A DNA stretch of 64,000 bases from Serratia bockelmannii (GCF_008011855.1 NZ_VOUX01000008.1:1-64000); one strand, 5' to 3'; numbered from the stretch's first letter, positions 55,577-64,000 are shown. The notes: generated by a model not told the origin, from the sequence alone. Numbers and translations are program-made.

Positions 55577-57895
55577 ATGCACAATCAGCAAAACCATAAT
55601 CATCAGGAACATCACCACGCCGAAGGCGGGTGCGGCTGCAACCACAGCCACAGCAAAACGCAGCATGGCTGCAGCAGTGAGCCGAAAAGCGCAGCCGTAC
55701 AGGCCGAACACGCCCACCATCATCACGATCATGGCGATAGCGGCTGCTGCGCCACCGCGCCCGACGATCCGGACGAGGAAAGCGACAGGCTGGCCGCCGC
55801 TCCCCCTTCCGGCAGCCAACGTTTCAGCTGGAAAGTCACCGGTATGGACTGCCCCAGCTGCGCCAAGAAAATCGAAAATGCCGTCACCGCGCTCCCCGGC
55901 GTTGACAGCGCACGCGTATTGTTCGCCACTGAAAAACTGGTGGTCGACGCGCAGTCCGACATCAGCCTGCGGATCCAGGACGCGGTCGCCCAGGCCGGCT
56001 TTACCCTGCTCGGCACTCAGACCGCCAAAGCCGCCGCGCCGAAAACCTCACGCTTCGGCGAATTCGCACCGCTGCTGCTGTTGACCACCCTGATGGTCGT
56101 CAGTTGGGTGCTGGATCGGGTTAACCCGGAGCTGGGCCGCATCGCCTTTATCGCCACCACGCTGGTCGGATTGGCGCCAGTCGCCGCCAAGGCGCTGCGT
56201 CTGATTCGTTCCGGCACGCCGTTCGCCATCGAAACGCTGATGAGCGTGGCGGCCATCGGCGCGCTGTTTATTGGCGCCACCGCCGAGGCGGCGATGGTGC
56301 TGCTGCTGTTTATGGTCGGCGAGCTGCTGGAATCCTACGCCGCCAACCGTGCGCGGCGCGGGGTGAAGGCGCTGATGGAGCTGGTGCCGGAAGATGCGCT
56401 GCTGCTGCAAGGCACGGAACGCAAACGCGTGCCGGTCGCCAGCCTGCGCCCTGGCGATGTGATTGAAATCGCGCCCGGCGGGCGCCTGCCGGCCGACGCC
56501 GAGCTGCTCAATCCGTTCGCCAGCTTTGACGAAAGCGCCCTGACCGGCGAATCGGTGCCGGTCGAGCGTCAACAAGGGGAAAAAGTGGCCGCCGGCAGCC
56601 TGTCCGTCGATCAGGCGGCACAGATGAAGGTGATTTCCGAGCCCGGCAAAAATGCCATCGACCGCATTTTGCAGCTTATTGAAGAGGCCGAAGAACGCCG
56701 CGCGCCGATCGAACGCTTCCTCGATCGCTTCAGCCGCTATTACACCCCGGCCATTATGCTGCTGGCCGTCGCGGTGATCCTGGTACCGCCACTGCTGTTC
56801 TCGCAGCCGTGGGAGACCTGGATCTATCGCGGCCTGACGCTGCTGCTGATCGGCTGTCCATGCGCGCTGGTGATCTCGACGCCGGCGGCCATCACATCCG
56901 GGCTGGCGGCCGCCACGCGGCGCGGCGCGCTGATTAAAGGCGGCGCGGCGCTGGAGCAACTGGGCCAGATTCAAACCATCGCCTTCGATAAAACCGGCAC
57001 CCTGACCGAAGGCAAGCCGACGGTCACCGACGTGCTGCCCATCGGCGCGCTGACCGAACAACGGCTGTTGCAGCTTGCCGCCGCGGTAGAGGCCGGTTCA
57101 CATCACCCGCTGGCGCAAGCGATCATCAACCGCGCCGCCGCAAGCGGGGCTGAGCTGCCGCTGGCGCAGGCGCGCCGCGCGCTGGCCGGCGTCGGTGTGG
57201 AAGGGATCGTGGACGGCAAGACCGTGCTGATCAGTGCGCCGGGCAAGCTGGCGCCGGGCCTGCTCGCCACACAATGGCAGAGCCAGGTAGACAAGCTGGA
57301 AAACGCCGGTAAAACGGCGGTGGTGGTGCTGGAAGACGGCGCGCCCATCGGCTTGCTGGCGCTGCGTGATACGCTACGCAGCGACGCCAAACAGGCGATA
57401 GCCGAACTGAACGCGCTGGGTATTCGCGGCGTGATGCTGACCGGGGATAACCCGCGCGCCGCCGCGGCGATCGCCGGCGAGCTGGGCCTCGACTATCGTG
57501 CCGGTCTGTTGCCGGAAGATAAGGTCAGCGCGGTCACCGAACTGAGCGAACTGCGCCCGACGGCGATGATCGGCGACGGCATCAACGACGCCCCGGCGAT
57601 GAAGGCCTCCAACATCGGCATCGCCATGGGCAGCGGCACCGACGTGGCGCTGGAGACCGCCGACGCCGCCCTGACCCACAACCGACTGGTGGGCGTCGCG
57701 GAAATGATCCGCATCTCGCGCGCCACCCACGCCAATATCCGGCAAAACATCACCATCGCGCTGGGGTTGAAAGGGGTCTTCCTGATCACCAGCCTGCTGG
57801 GGTTAACCGGGCTGTGGCTGGCGGTGCTGGCCGACTCCGGCGCCACCGCGCTGGTCACTGCCAACGCGCTGCGGCTGTTGAGAAAACGCAGCTAA
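55577..57895 (+). CDS. zntA: Zn(II)/Cd(II)/Pb(II) translocating P-type ATPase ZntA
   Basis: ZntA exports zinc, cadmium and lead from the cytoplasm. The 772-residue protein has an unusual N-terminal His/Cys-rich stretch (residues 1-60 with HHH and CGC clusters), then a heavy-metal domain (GMDCPSC, about 91-97). The ATPase core has the metal-binding CPCALVISTPAAI in helix 6, FDKTGTLTEGKPTV (phosphorylation Asp), the SHHPLAQA motif and MIGDGINDAPAM. E. coli ZntA is 732 residues; the difference is mostly N-terminal. A ZntR operator lies just upstream. Confidence 0.97.
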   Translation: MHNQQNHNHQEHHHAEGGCGCNHSHSKTQHGCSSEPKSAAVQAEHAHHHHDHGDSGCCATAPDDPDEESDRLAAAPPSGSQRFSWKVTGMDCPSCAKKIENAVTALPGVDSARVLFATEKLVVDAQSDISLRIQDAVAQAGFTLLGTQTAKAAAPKTSRFGEFAPLLLLTTLMVVSWVLDRVNPELGRIAFIATTLVGLAPVAAKALRLIRSGTPFAIETLMSVAAIGALFIGATAEAAMVLLLFMVGELLESYAANRARRGVKALMELVPEDALLLQGTERKRVPVASLRPGDVIEIAPGGRLPADAELLNPFASFDESALTGESVPVERQQGEKVAAGSLSVDQAAQMKVISEPGKNAIDRILQLIEEAEERRAPIERFLDRFSRYYTPAIMLLAVAVILVPPLLFSQPWETWIYRGLTLLLIGCPCALVISTPAAITSGLAAATRRGALIKGGAALEQLGQIQTIAFDKTGTLTEGKPTVTDVLPIGALTEQRLLQLAAAVEAGSHHPLAQAIINRAAASGAELPLAQARRALAGVGVEGIVDGKTVLISAPGKLAPGLLATQWQSQVDKLENAGKTAVVVLEDGAPIGLLALRDTLRSDAKQAIAELNALGIRGVMLTGDNPRAAAAIAGELGLDYRAGLLPEDKVSAVTELSELRPTAMIGDGINDAPAMKASNIGIAMGSGTDVALETADAALTHNRLVGVAEMIRISRATHANIRQNITIALGLKGVFLITSLLGLTGLWLAVLADSGATALVTANALRLLRKRS

Positions 57896-57910
57896 GTTCG
57901 GAAACAAACA

Positions 57911-57932
57911 CGGGCGCGGCATACCGCGCCCG
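57911..57932 (+). terminator. Hairpin between zntA and tusA
   Basis: CGGGCGCGG (57911-57919) pairs perfectly with CCGCGCCCG (57924-57932) around a four-base loop, 15 bp after the zntA stop. Only a loose T-rich stretch follows. The convergent tusA may also use it. Confidence 0.6.
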
Positions 57933-57975
57933 TTGTCATTTGGGGGAAGGAACTTTTAACTCGGCCGCGCCGCCG

Positions 57976-58221
57976 TTATACGCCTTTACGCAGCAGATAA
58001 CGGTATGGCGCCTGCTCGGTCTCCTGCGCCACCAGCGTATGCTCCATAAAGCGGCAGAACCCCGGGATATCGCGGGTGGTAGCCGGATCGTCGGCAATAA
58101 TCAGCAGCGTTTCGCCGTTGTCCATATGGCGCACGGTTTTACGCACCATCATCACCGGTTCTGGGCAACGCAGCCCCAGCGCGTCGAGCGTCTGGTCTGC
58201 CTGGGCAAATAAGTCAGTCAT
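57976..58221 (-). CDS. tusA: Sulfur carrier protein TusA
   Basis: TusA accepts persulfide sulfur from IscS and passes it through TusBCD-TusE to MnmA for 2-thiouridine formation in tRNA. The start at 58221 ([22 protein letters not shown]) gives 81 residues, as in E. coli. The sulfur-carrying Cys is in [14 protein letters not shown] (Cys19). zntA is convergent and yhhQ divergent, as in E. coli. Confidence 0.96.
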   Translation of the reverse strand: MTDLFAQADQTLDALGLRCPEPVMMVRKTVRHMDNGETLLIIADDPATTRDIPGFCRFMEHTLVAQETEQAPYRYLLRKGV

Positions 58222-58401
58222 GCAATTTTTCTCGTTCAAAACGATCGGCGAACGCTCGCCGCATCTCATTAGCGCCTAGTTTACGCCGGTAGTTTTTCTG
58301 CGCAAGATGCGTTAACGTTTGCGTTAAATTTAACCATTGCATTGGTTGCGCAAACGCGTATCATGCCGCCGCGCAGCGTTTTTTGCTGTTTTGACAAGAC
58401 A

Positions 58402-58434
58402 CACTGGGTTCCCTCACCCCACTGCTAAAAAGGC
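58402..58434 (+). promoter_or_regulatory. Candidate preQ1-I riboswitch before yhhQ
   Basis: The sequence CTGGGTTCCCTCACCCCA resembles the preQ1-I aptamer 5' half (CTGGGT, short loop, ACCCCAG), with TGGG able to pair with CCCA (58405-58408 with 58418-58421). It is followed by an A-rich tail TAAAAAGG whose AAGG is the yhhQ ribosome-binding site, about seven bases before the ATG. The loop CC could pair with the GG and occlude translation. YhhQ imports queuosine precursors, so feedback by preQ1 makes sense. This is pattern matching, not tested. Confidence 0.5.
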
Positions 58435-58440
58435 TACAAC

Positions 58441-59100
58441 ATGTATTCGTTTACCGCACAGCAGCGCTTCACGGCGTTGGTCTGGCTTTCGCTGTTTCAT
58501 ATCGCCATCATTACCTCCAGCAACTACCTGGTGCAGCTGCCGATCACCGTTTTAGGCTTCCATACCACCTGGGGCGCCTTTACCTTCCCGTTTATCTTCC
58601 TGGCGACCGATCTGACCGTGCGCATCTTCGGCGCGCCGCTGGCGCGACGTATTATCCTGGCGGTGATGGTGCCGGCGCTGTTCATCTCTTATGTGATCTC
58701 CACCGTCACCTATCAGGGAGAATGGCAGGGCTTCGCGGCGCTGAGCAGTTTTAACCTGTTCGTGGCGCGCATCGCCGTGGCCAGCTTTATGGCCTATGTG
58801 CTCGGCCAGATCCTCGACGTACACGTCTTTAACCGTCTGCGCCAACGCAGCGCCTGGTGGGTGGCGCCGGCGGCGGCGATGTTCCTCGGCAACATCAGCG
58901 ATACGCTGGCGTTCTTCTTCATCGCCTTCTACAAGAGCAGCGATCCCTTCATGGCCAACAACTGGGTGGAGATTGCGCTGGTGGATTACAGCTTCAAGGT
59001 GATGATCTGCCTGCTGTTCTTCTTGCCGATGTACGGCGTGTTGCTGAACATGCTGCTCAAACGCATCGCGGCGCGCAGCGGCAGCCTGCAGCCGAGCTGA
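58441..59100 (+). CDS. yhhQ: Queuosine precursor transporter YhhQ
   Basis: YhhQ (COG1738) imports preQ0 and preQ1 for queuosine in tRNA. The 219-residue protein has about six membrane helices and the family core HTTWGAFTFPFIFLATDLTVRIFG and the later GNISDTLAFFFIAF segment. Length is close to that of E. coli YhhQ (221). It is divergent from tusA; a GNAT acetyltransferase gene follows by 40 bp on the same strand. Confidence 0.93.
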   Translation: MYSFTAQQRFTALVWLSLFHIAIITSSNYLVQLPITVLGFHTTWGAFTFPFIFLATDLTVRIFGAPLARRIILAVMVPALFISYVISTVTYQGEWQGFAALSSFNLFVARIAVASFMAYVLGQILDVHVFNRLRQRSAWWVAPAAAMFLGNISDTLAFFFIAFYKSSDPFMANNWVEIALVDYSFKVMICLLFFLPMYGVLLNMLLKRIAARSGSLQPS

Positions 59101-59140
59101 GCCATGCTATTCTGGGCGGCCTTATCCTTGGAGGCCGCTC

Positions 59141-59575
59141 ATGACCCCAATCGTCCGCACCGCCACGCTCGAAGAAATCCACCGCCTTTATCAACGCATC
59201 CCCGAATTCGGCGGCCTGCATAGCCTGGCCGATCTGCAGCAGCGCATCGGCACCGCCCCCGCCAGCCTGTTGATCGCCGAGATAGACGGGCAGCCGGCCG
59301 GTTTCAAACTCGGTTATCAACGGCAGGAAACGGTGTTTTACAGCTGGCTGGGTGGCGTGCTGCCGGCATTCCGTCGCCACGGCGTGGCGCAGGCCTTGTT
59401 GGCCGAACAGGAACGCTGGGCTCGGGCGCAGGGCTATCGCCAACTGACGGTCAAAACCCGTAACCGGTTCCGCGCCATGCTGACGATGCTGCTCACCCAC
59501 CACTATCAGATTGTTCAACTGGAAAAGAAAGGCGAAGTGGCTGATTATCGGCTATTACTGGAAAAAAACTTGTGA
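59141..59575 (+). CDS. GNAT-family N-acetyltransferase
   Basis: The 144-residue product belongs to the GNAT superfamily, which transfers acetyl groups from acetyl-CoA to amines. The CoA-binding motif is WLGGVLPAFRRHGVAQALLAEQERWA (about 70-95), containing the RRxGxA-type loop, and the following TVKTRNRFRAML strand and helix close the fold. The target is unknown. GGAGG lies near the ATG. It is not present in E. coli between yhhQ and dcrB. Confidence 0.85.
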   Translation: MTPIVRTATLEEIHRLYQRIPEFGGLHSLADLQQRIGTAPASLLIAEIDGQPAGFKLGYQRQETVFYSWLGGVLPAFRRHGVAQALLAEQERWARAQGYRQLTVKTRNRFRAMLTMLLTHHYQIVQLEKKGEVADYRLLLEKNL

Positions 59576-59655
59576 CAACATCTGCCTTGCATTTCAACCT
59601 GGAATAGGTTGCGATACGACAGTGAATCCCTACCGGAAAGGAAGAAGGAAGCCCG

Positions 59656-60219
59656 ATGCGTAAAGTAGCGAAATTGATGGGTATCAGCCTGCTGGCGCTT
59701 GGCCTCGCGGCCTGCGACGGCAACACCAAAGACACCAAGGCAGCGCCAGACGGCGCGGCGGCCAGCGCGCCGGCCGGGCAGCAGGTAAGCCTGCTGGACG
59801 GTAAACTGGCGTTCACCCTGCCGGTCGGCATGGCGGATCAGAGCGGCAAGCTGGGCAACCAGGCCAACAACATGCATGTTTACGCAGACAGCACCGGCCA
59901 GCGCGCGGTGATCGTCATCTTGGGCGACAAGACCGCCGACAGCCTGGAGACTCTGGCCAAACGCCTGGAGAATACCCAGCGCGCGCGTGACGCCAACCTG
60001 CAGGTGATCACCAACAAGGCGCTCGACGTCAACGGCGTGCCGCTGCGTCAGTTGGACAGTATCATCACCAGCGGCGGTGAAAAGGCTTATTCTTCCGTCC
60101 TGATCGGCTCGCTGAACAACAACATGCTGACCATTCAGGTGACGCTGCCGGCGGACAATCAGCAGCAGGCGCAGACCGAAGCCGAAGGCATCATCTCCAC
60201 CCTGAAGCTGAAGCAGTAA
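59656..60219 (+). CDS. dcrB: Lipoprotein DcrB
   Basis: DcrB is an envelope lipoprotein known in E. coli for its requirement in phage C1 adsorption and C6 DNA entry; its normal role is poorly understood. The 187-residue product has a lipoprotein signal peptide (MRKVAKLMGISLLALGLAAC with LAAC lipobox, Cys20) and a mature part ending IISTLKLKQ, as in E. coli DcrB (185). An intrinsic terminator follows at once. Confidence 0.93.
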   Translation: MRKVAKLMGISLLALGLAACDGNTKDTKAAPDGAAASAPAGQQVSLLDGKLAFTLPVGMADQSGKLGNQANNMHVYADSTGQRAVIVILGDKTADSLETLAKRLENTQRARDANLQVITNKALDVNGVPLRQLDSIITSGGEKAYSSVLIGSLNNNMLTIQVTLPADNQQQAQTEAEGIISTLKLKQ

Positions 60220-60227
60220 TCCCACAG

Positions 60228-60256
60228 AGGGCCGGTTTGCCGGCCCTTTCGTTTTT
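60228..60256 (+). terminator. dcrB terminator
   Basis: AGGGCCGG (60228-60235) pairs with CCGGCCCT (60240-60247) around TTTG, followed by TTTCGTTTTT. It reads on the plus strand after dcrB and overlaps the 3' end of glpC. Confidence 0.82.
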
Positions 60257-61454
60257 ATACCAGCGCCTGCGCCAGCAGGGTGATCGGATGTTCGCAGCGC
60301 TTGCTGGTGGACATTTCTATCTGCCATTTGCAGGTTTCGCAGTCGGTCACCACCAGATCCACCCCGCTCTCTTCTATCTGCCGGAACAGCGGCGCGCCGA
60401 TGCCTTGCGACGTGGCGTAGTTCTCCGATTTGAACCCGTAGGTGCCGGCGATGCCGCAGCACTGCGAATCCAGCACCACCAGCTCCAGCCCCGGTATCTG
60501 CCGCAGCAGCTCAAGGGTGTAGGCGGTCCAGCCCATCTTCTCCATATGGCAAGGCGTGTGATAAGCCACCCGCAGCGGCGTGCGCTTGAGCGGTAGGCTG
60601 CGCCCCTGATTGATCAGGCGATAGAGATAGCGCGTCGCCAGCTCCACCCGATCGCGCACCGCAGTGGTGTCTACGTCCAGCAGATGAGGGTATTCGTCAC
60701 GCAGGGTGAAGGTGCAGCTCGATGAGGTCGCCACCACCGGAATGCCGCGCTCCAGCACCGTTTCATGCAGCGATTCGGCATTGACCCTGGCCTGCTTTTT
60801 AGCCTGCTCGATAAACCCGTTGGCGATCAGCGGCACGCCGCAGCATTTCTCGCGTTTCAGCAGCTGCACGCCGATATCCAGCGCGTTGAACACCCGGACC
60901 AAATCCTTGCCCAGCTGCGGGTGGTTATAGTTGACGAAGCAACCGTGGAAGAATGCCACCTGCTCGGCGTAACGCTGCTGCGCCTGCGCCTGTTGCCGGT
61001 ACCAGCGGCGGAAGGTGCCGAAGGAATATTTCGGCAGCTCACGACGGTGATCGATCTTCAGCGCCTTGTCCAGCAGCTTGCGCACCGGTTTCAACCCGGT
61101 GGCGGCGTTGACGATCGGCGCGAACGGCGTCGACAGCGAGCCCATGATGTCGGTGTGGCTGAGGATGGCATCGCGCAGCGTCGGCTTGCTCTGGGCGAAG
61201 TCGGCGCGGGCGCGCTGAATGATGTCGCCGATTTTGACGTCGGACGGGCAGGCCACTTCACAACGCTTGCAGTTGGTGCAGTATTTCAGCGCTTCGTCGT
61301 ACAGCGCCGGGTCTTTCAACCGCAGCCGCTCGCCGTCCGGCCCCGCCTGTTTCGGCCCCGGATAGAGCGGGTTCACTTTGGCGACCGGGCAGTAGGTGGT
61401 ACAGACGGTACATTTGATGCAGCTTTCAAAGCTGTGGTCCTGATGCAGGCTCAT
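60255..61454 (-). CDS. glpC: Anaerobic glycerol-3-phosphate dehydrogenase subunit C GlpC
   Basis: GlpC anchors the GlpAB dehydrogenase to the inner membrane and passes electrons to menaquinone under anaerobic growth. The 399-residue product has two 4Fe-4S motifs near its start (CIKCTVCTTYCP and CTNCKRCEVACP) and two CCG-type cysteine-rich domains (KCCGVPLIANGF and QCCGIAGTYGF). The start at 61454 (MSLHQDHSFESCIKC) overlaps the glpB stop by ATGA. Length is near E. coli GlpC (396). Confidence 0.97.
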   Translation of the reverse strand: MSLHQDHSFESCIKCTVCTTYCPVAKVNPLYPGPKQAGPDGERLRLKDPALYDEALKYCTNCKRCEVACPSDVKIGDIIQRARADFAQSKPTLRDAILSHTDIMGSLSTPFAPIVNAATGLKPVRKLLDKALKIDHRRELPKYSFGTFRRWYRQQAQAQQRYAEQVAFFHGCFVNYNHPQLGKDLVRVFNALDIGVQLLKREKCCGVPLIANGFIEQAKKQARVNAESLHETVLERGIPVVATSSSCTFTLRDEYPHLLDVDTTAVRDRVELATRYLYRLINQGRSLPLKRTPLRVAYHTPCHMEKMGWTAYTLELLRQIPGLELVVLDSQCCGIAGTYGFKSENYATSQGIGAPLFRQIEESGVDLVVTDCETCKWQIEMSTSKRCEHPITLLAQALV

Positions 61455-62719
61455 ACGCACTCCTCCGCGGCGATCTGCTGCGCGACGTGCAGCGCACCGA
61501 TCAATGACACGCCGGCGCCGCAGCCCTGCTGCAGCGGATCGTAGCCGCCGGCGACCGCGCCGATGGCATACAGATTGTCGAACGGCATTCCCTGTTTCAT
61601 CGCCCGCAGCCTGCCGTCGGTGCGCACGCCAAACTGCAGATAAGGCTGCGGTGCAAACAGCTCGCGCTGGCTCCAGTCGGCGCGATCGGCGCGGCTGTGC
61701 ACGTCCAGCCCGAAGATCGGCTCGCGTACCCCGTCAAAATCCGCCACCAGCCCATTGCTGAAGAAGCTGCCGCTGGCCAGCACCACCTGCTGCGCCCGCA
61801 GCGGAATATCGCCGTGGTTGCGGGTATATAGGCCGGTGACGCGGCCGGCTTCGCACTCGGCGCGCAGCACGCTGTCGCCAGGCATGAAAACGCCGCCCAG
61901 CTTTTGAAAACGCCGCCGCAGCGCCTGATGCAAACGCATGCCGGGCACCGAAGGCGGCAGCGTCGGCAGCAGCCGGATCGGTTTGCCGACCGCATCCTGC
62001 AGCACCGCCAGCGACGTATCGTCCTCCAGGCCCAGACAGGCTGGCAGGAAGAGCGCGTCGGCCTCGCCCGCCAGCCGCCGCAGCTCCTCGGCCATCGGCG
62101 GCAGGCTTTCCATCAAATCCAGCACCCGGGCGATGTTCACCGCGCGGAACTCGCTGGGGTTATTGCGCAATCTGTCCAACGCCGGCATGTGCAGATAGGC
62201 CACGTCCGTCTGCATACCGAGCTCCCGGCTCAGAGAGTCGGCGGCCATCTGCGGCTGGAAGTCGAGGAACCCCTCGATGCCGATCACCGCGATGCGCCGC
62301 CACGGCAGTTGGCCGGTCAGCGGCAGCGTCGGGATCGCCTGCGGGCTGAGCCAGGTGGCGCGGCGCGTGCCCAGCGGCGTAATGCGCAGATGGTTATTGG
62401 TACCCTCGCCCTGCAGGTTCAACCCGCAGCGCGCCAGCAGCCGCTGTGCGGCGGCGGACAGCGCCGCCACCCGACCGGGCCCGATCAGGGCATACGGATG
62501 CTGCGGCGCCTGCTGCGCCAGCTGCGGTAACGCCGCCAGCGGCATCTCGACCGGCGTGCCGTCCGGCAATCTCGCCAACAGATCGAGCGAGCCGGAGGAG
62601 AAGTAGAGCGCGCTCTGGCCGGAACTGACCACCGCGCAGCGTTTGCCCTGTTCGGCCACGGCAATGGCGCAGCTCAGGCCCGCCAGGCCACCGCCAATCA
62701 CCACTACGTCAAATCGCAT
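61451..62719 (-). CDS. glpB: Anaerobic glycerol-3-phosphate dehydrogenase subunit B GlpB
   Basis: GlpB is the flavoprotein partner of GlpA in the anaerobic dehydrogenase. The start at 62719 (MRFDVVVIGGGLAGLSCAIA) gives 422 residues with the dinucleotide-binding GGGLAG at the very N-terminus and LRNNPSEFRAVNIARVLD, typical of GlpB. GGAGG lies six bases upstream, so this ATG is preferred to that at 62722. It overlaps glpA and glpC. E. coli GlpB has 419 residues. Confidence 0.96.
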   Translation of the reverse strand: MRFDVVVIGGGLAGLSCAIAVAEQGKRCAVVSSGQSALYFSSGSLDLLARLPDGTPVEMPLAALPQLAQQAPQHPYALIGPGRVAALSAAAQRLLARCGLNLQGEGTNNHLRITPLGTRRATWLSPQAIPTLPLTGQLPWRRIAVIGIEGFLDFQPQMAADSLSRELGMQTDVAYLHMPALDRLRNNPSEFRAVNIARVLDLMESLPPMAEELRRLAGEADALFLPACLGLEDDTSLAVLQDAVGKPIRLLPTLPPSVPGMRLHQALRRRFQKLGGVFMPGDSVLRAECEAGRVTGLYTRNHGDIPLRAQQVVLASGSFFSNGLVADFDGVREPIFGLDVHSRADRADWSQRELFAPQPYLQFGVRTDGRLRAMKQGMPFDNLYAIGAVAGGYDPLQQGCGAGVSLIGALHVAQQIAAEECV

Positions 62720-64000
62720 CATCCGCCTCCTGCTCCTTGTCGGCCTGGGCCTCAAGCCCGCATAACCCCTGGTAAACCCAACTGGTAAATTCGCTCTCGC
62801 GCAACGCATCGCCCCAGGCGATCGGCCGTACGCCTTTCCACCGTTCGTTGAGGAACTGCGACAGCTGCGCGATAGATTGCTGCGGCGTGCTGACGTTAAA
62901 GCGCGTCAGCAGCCCGGCGGCGCGGCAGGCGCAGAGTTCGCCTTGGCAGGTACCCATGCCGACGCGGGTGCGGCGGCGCAGATCCACCAGGTTATTGACG
63001 GTCAGCGAATTGACCGCATAGCGCACTTCCCCGGCGGTCACCGCCTCGCATTCGCACACCAGGCTGGTGTCGAGCCGATCGGCCGCCGGCACCTGGCTGG
63101 CGCGATCGCCGTGGCGGTAAATTGCTGAGCCGCGAATACTGGCGGGCAGTGAAACCACGCTGCGCACCGTTTCCTCCGCCGACTGGCGAGATCCGGGCAA
63201 CGCGTCCTGCGCGGTGGTGCACGGACGGTTTACGCCAAGCTTTTCGCACACCTTGTCGGTGGCCCACTCCGCCATCAGGCGGTAGGTCATCAGCTTGCCG
63301 CCGGTGATGGTGATAAACCCTTCCAGCCCGTCGCGGGCGGCGTGATCGAGCAGCACGATGCCGCGGCTGACGTTGCGCCCGCTGGGATCGTCGTCGCTGG
63401 CGACCAGCGGCCGCACCCCGGCATAGGCGCGCAGAATGCGGGTCTGCGCCAGGGTGGGCGCCAACAGCGCCCCCTCGCGGATCAGAATGTCCACCTCCTG
63501 CGGGGTCACCAGCATGTTGTCAATTTGGTCGTAGTCGATATGAGTCGAGGTGGTGCCGATCAGCGAGATGGTGTCGCCCGGCACCAGGATATCGGCGTCC
63601 GCCGGTTTGCGGCAGCGGTTGATCACCATGTTGTTGATGCGATGGCCGAGGATCAGCAGCGCTCCCTTGGCCGGGAACATGCGAATGCGTAAATCGGCAT
63701 ATTCGGCAATCTGCTGGCCCCAGATACCGGCGGCGTTGACCACCACAGACGCGTGCAGTTCATAGCGCCGCTGATTCTGATGGTCGTAAACGCGCACGCC
63801 CGTTACCCGATCGCCGCTGCGCAACAATCCCACCACCTGGTGGTAGGTCAGGATCTGCGCACCGTGCTCGCGCGCGTCCAACATGTTGGCGGCGGTCAGC
63901 CGGAAGGGATCGACGGTGCCGTCCGGTACGCGCACCGCGCCGATCAGCGCCGGGTTAGCCGCCGGCTCCAACCGCAGCGCCAGCTGCGGGTCGATCGCTT
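62709..64000 (-). CDS. glpA: Anaerobic glycerol-3-phosphate dehydrogenase subunit A GlpA (C-terminal part; gene continues beyond 64000)
   Basis: GlpA is the catalytic FAD subunit that oxidises sn-glycerol-3-phosphate to dihydroxyacetone phosphate. Only about 430 residues of the C-terminal side are in the window, reading from AIDPQLALRLEPAAN onward, so the N-terminus lies past the right edge. FITITGGKLMTYRLMAEWA is the conserved FAD-domain closing motif. Near the C-terminus a BFD-like cysteine cluster is present (LVCECEAVTAGEV and GMGTCQGELCACRAAG). The stop overlaps the glpB start. In E. coli glpABC lies next to glpT, far from this gene set. Confidence 0.95.
   Translation of the reverse strand, partial: AIDPQLALRLEPAANPALIGAVRVPDGTVDPFRLTAANMLDAREHGAQILTYHQVVGLLRSGDRVTGVRVYDHQNQRRYELHASVVVNAAGIWGQQIAEYADLRIRMFPAKGALLILGHRINNMVINRCRKPADADILVPGDTISLIGTTSTHIDYDQIDNMLVTPQEVDILIREGALLAPTLAQTRILRAYAGVRPLVASDDDPSGRNVSRGIVLLDHAARDGLEGFITITGGKLMTYRLMAEWATDKVCEKLGVNRPCTTAQDALPGSRQSAEETVRSVVSLPASIRGSAIYRHGDRASQVPAADRLDTSLVCECEAVTAGEVRYAVNSLTVNNLVDLRRRTRVGMGTCQGELCACRAAGLLTRFNVSTPQQSIAQLSQFLNERWKGVRPIAWGDALRESEFTSWVYQGLCGLEAQADKEQEADDAI

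Overview
The window looks like chromosomal DNA of Serratia marcescens or a very close relative. The best evidence is the serralysin gene at 53430-54893, whose product matches the remembered S. marcescens/E-15 serralysin almost residue for residue, with its inhibitor gene next to it. The DNA is GC-rich and densely coded. Nearly all other genes are Enterobacterales housekeeping genes in recognisable order. I see no tRNA, rRNA gene body, CRISPR array, IS element or prophage. The sequence enters just upstream of an rRNA operon (its P1 promoter lies at 13-90, reading out of the left edge) and leaves inside glpA.

Layout. (1) 1-29400 follows the E. coli 87-min region: rrn P1, hemG-trkH-yigZ-pepQ, fadBA, fre-ubiD, rfaH, tatD, tatCBA, ubiB-ubiJ-ubiE, rmuC, udp, ysgA, metE/metR and yigM(bioP). 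Genes added relative to E. coli are an MFS exporter (between pepQ and fadB), pepE, a hemB of the cysteine-free type, and a DedA-family membrane protein plus a tyrosine-phosphatase-like gene (between rmuC and udp). (2) 29500-60220 follows the E. coli 76-min region: yhhA, ugpQ-C-E-A-B, livF-G-M-H-J, panM, rpoH, ftsX-E-Y, rsmD-yhhL, yhhM, yhhN, zntA, tusA, yhhQ, dcrB. Here the additions are an AEC-family transporter after ugpQ, a PLP aminotransferase after livF, a two-gene uncharacterised envelope unit coupled to panM, prtS-inh, and a GNAT acetyltransferase. (3) 60255-64000 is glpC-glpB-glpA, which in E. coli sits elsewhere.

How it works together. The genes cover fatty-acid beta-oxidation (fadBA under a FadR site), ubiquinone synthesis (ubiD, ubiB, ubiJ, ubiE), haem synthesis (hemG, hemB), Tat export, SRP-dependent membrane targeting and division (ftsY, ftsEX), heat-shock control (rpoH with a sigma-E-type promoter), phosphate-starvation glycerophosphodiester uptake (ugp with four 11-bp Pho repeats), branched-chain amino-acid uptake (liv), methionine synthesis (metE/metR with MetJ-like boxes), zinc efflux (zntA with a ZntR operator) and anaerobic glycerol-3-phosphate oxidation (glpABC).

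Points most worth a second look are the panM-DUF3142-TPR unit (42541-46209), a candidate preQ1 riboswitch ahead of yhhQ, sixteen hexapeptide repeats in FtsY, a hairpin cluster between udp and the phosphatase gene, GC hairpins after the first cistron of three export/uptake operons, and the HemB metal-site type. No completely new multi-gene defence or mobile system was seen.
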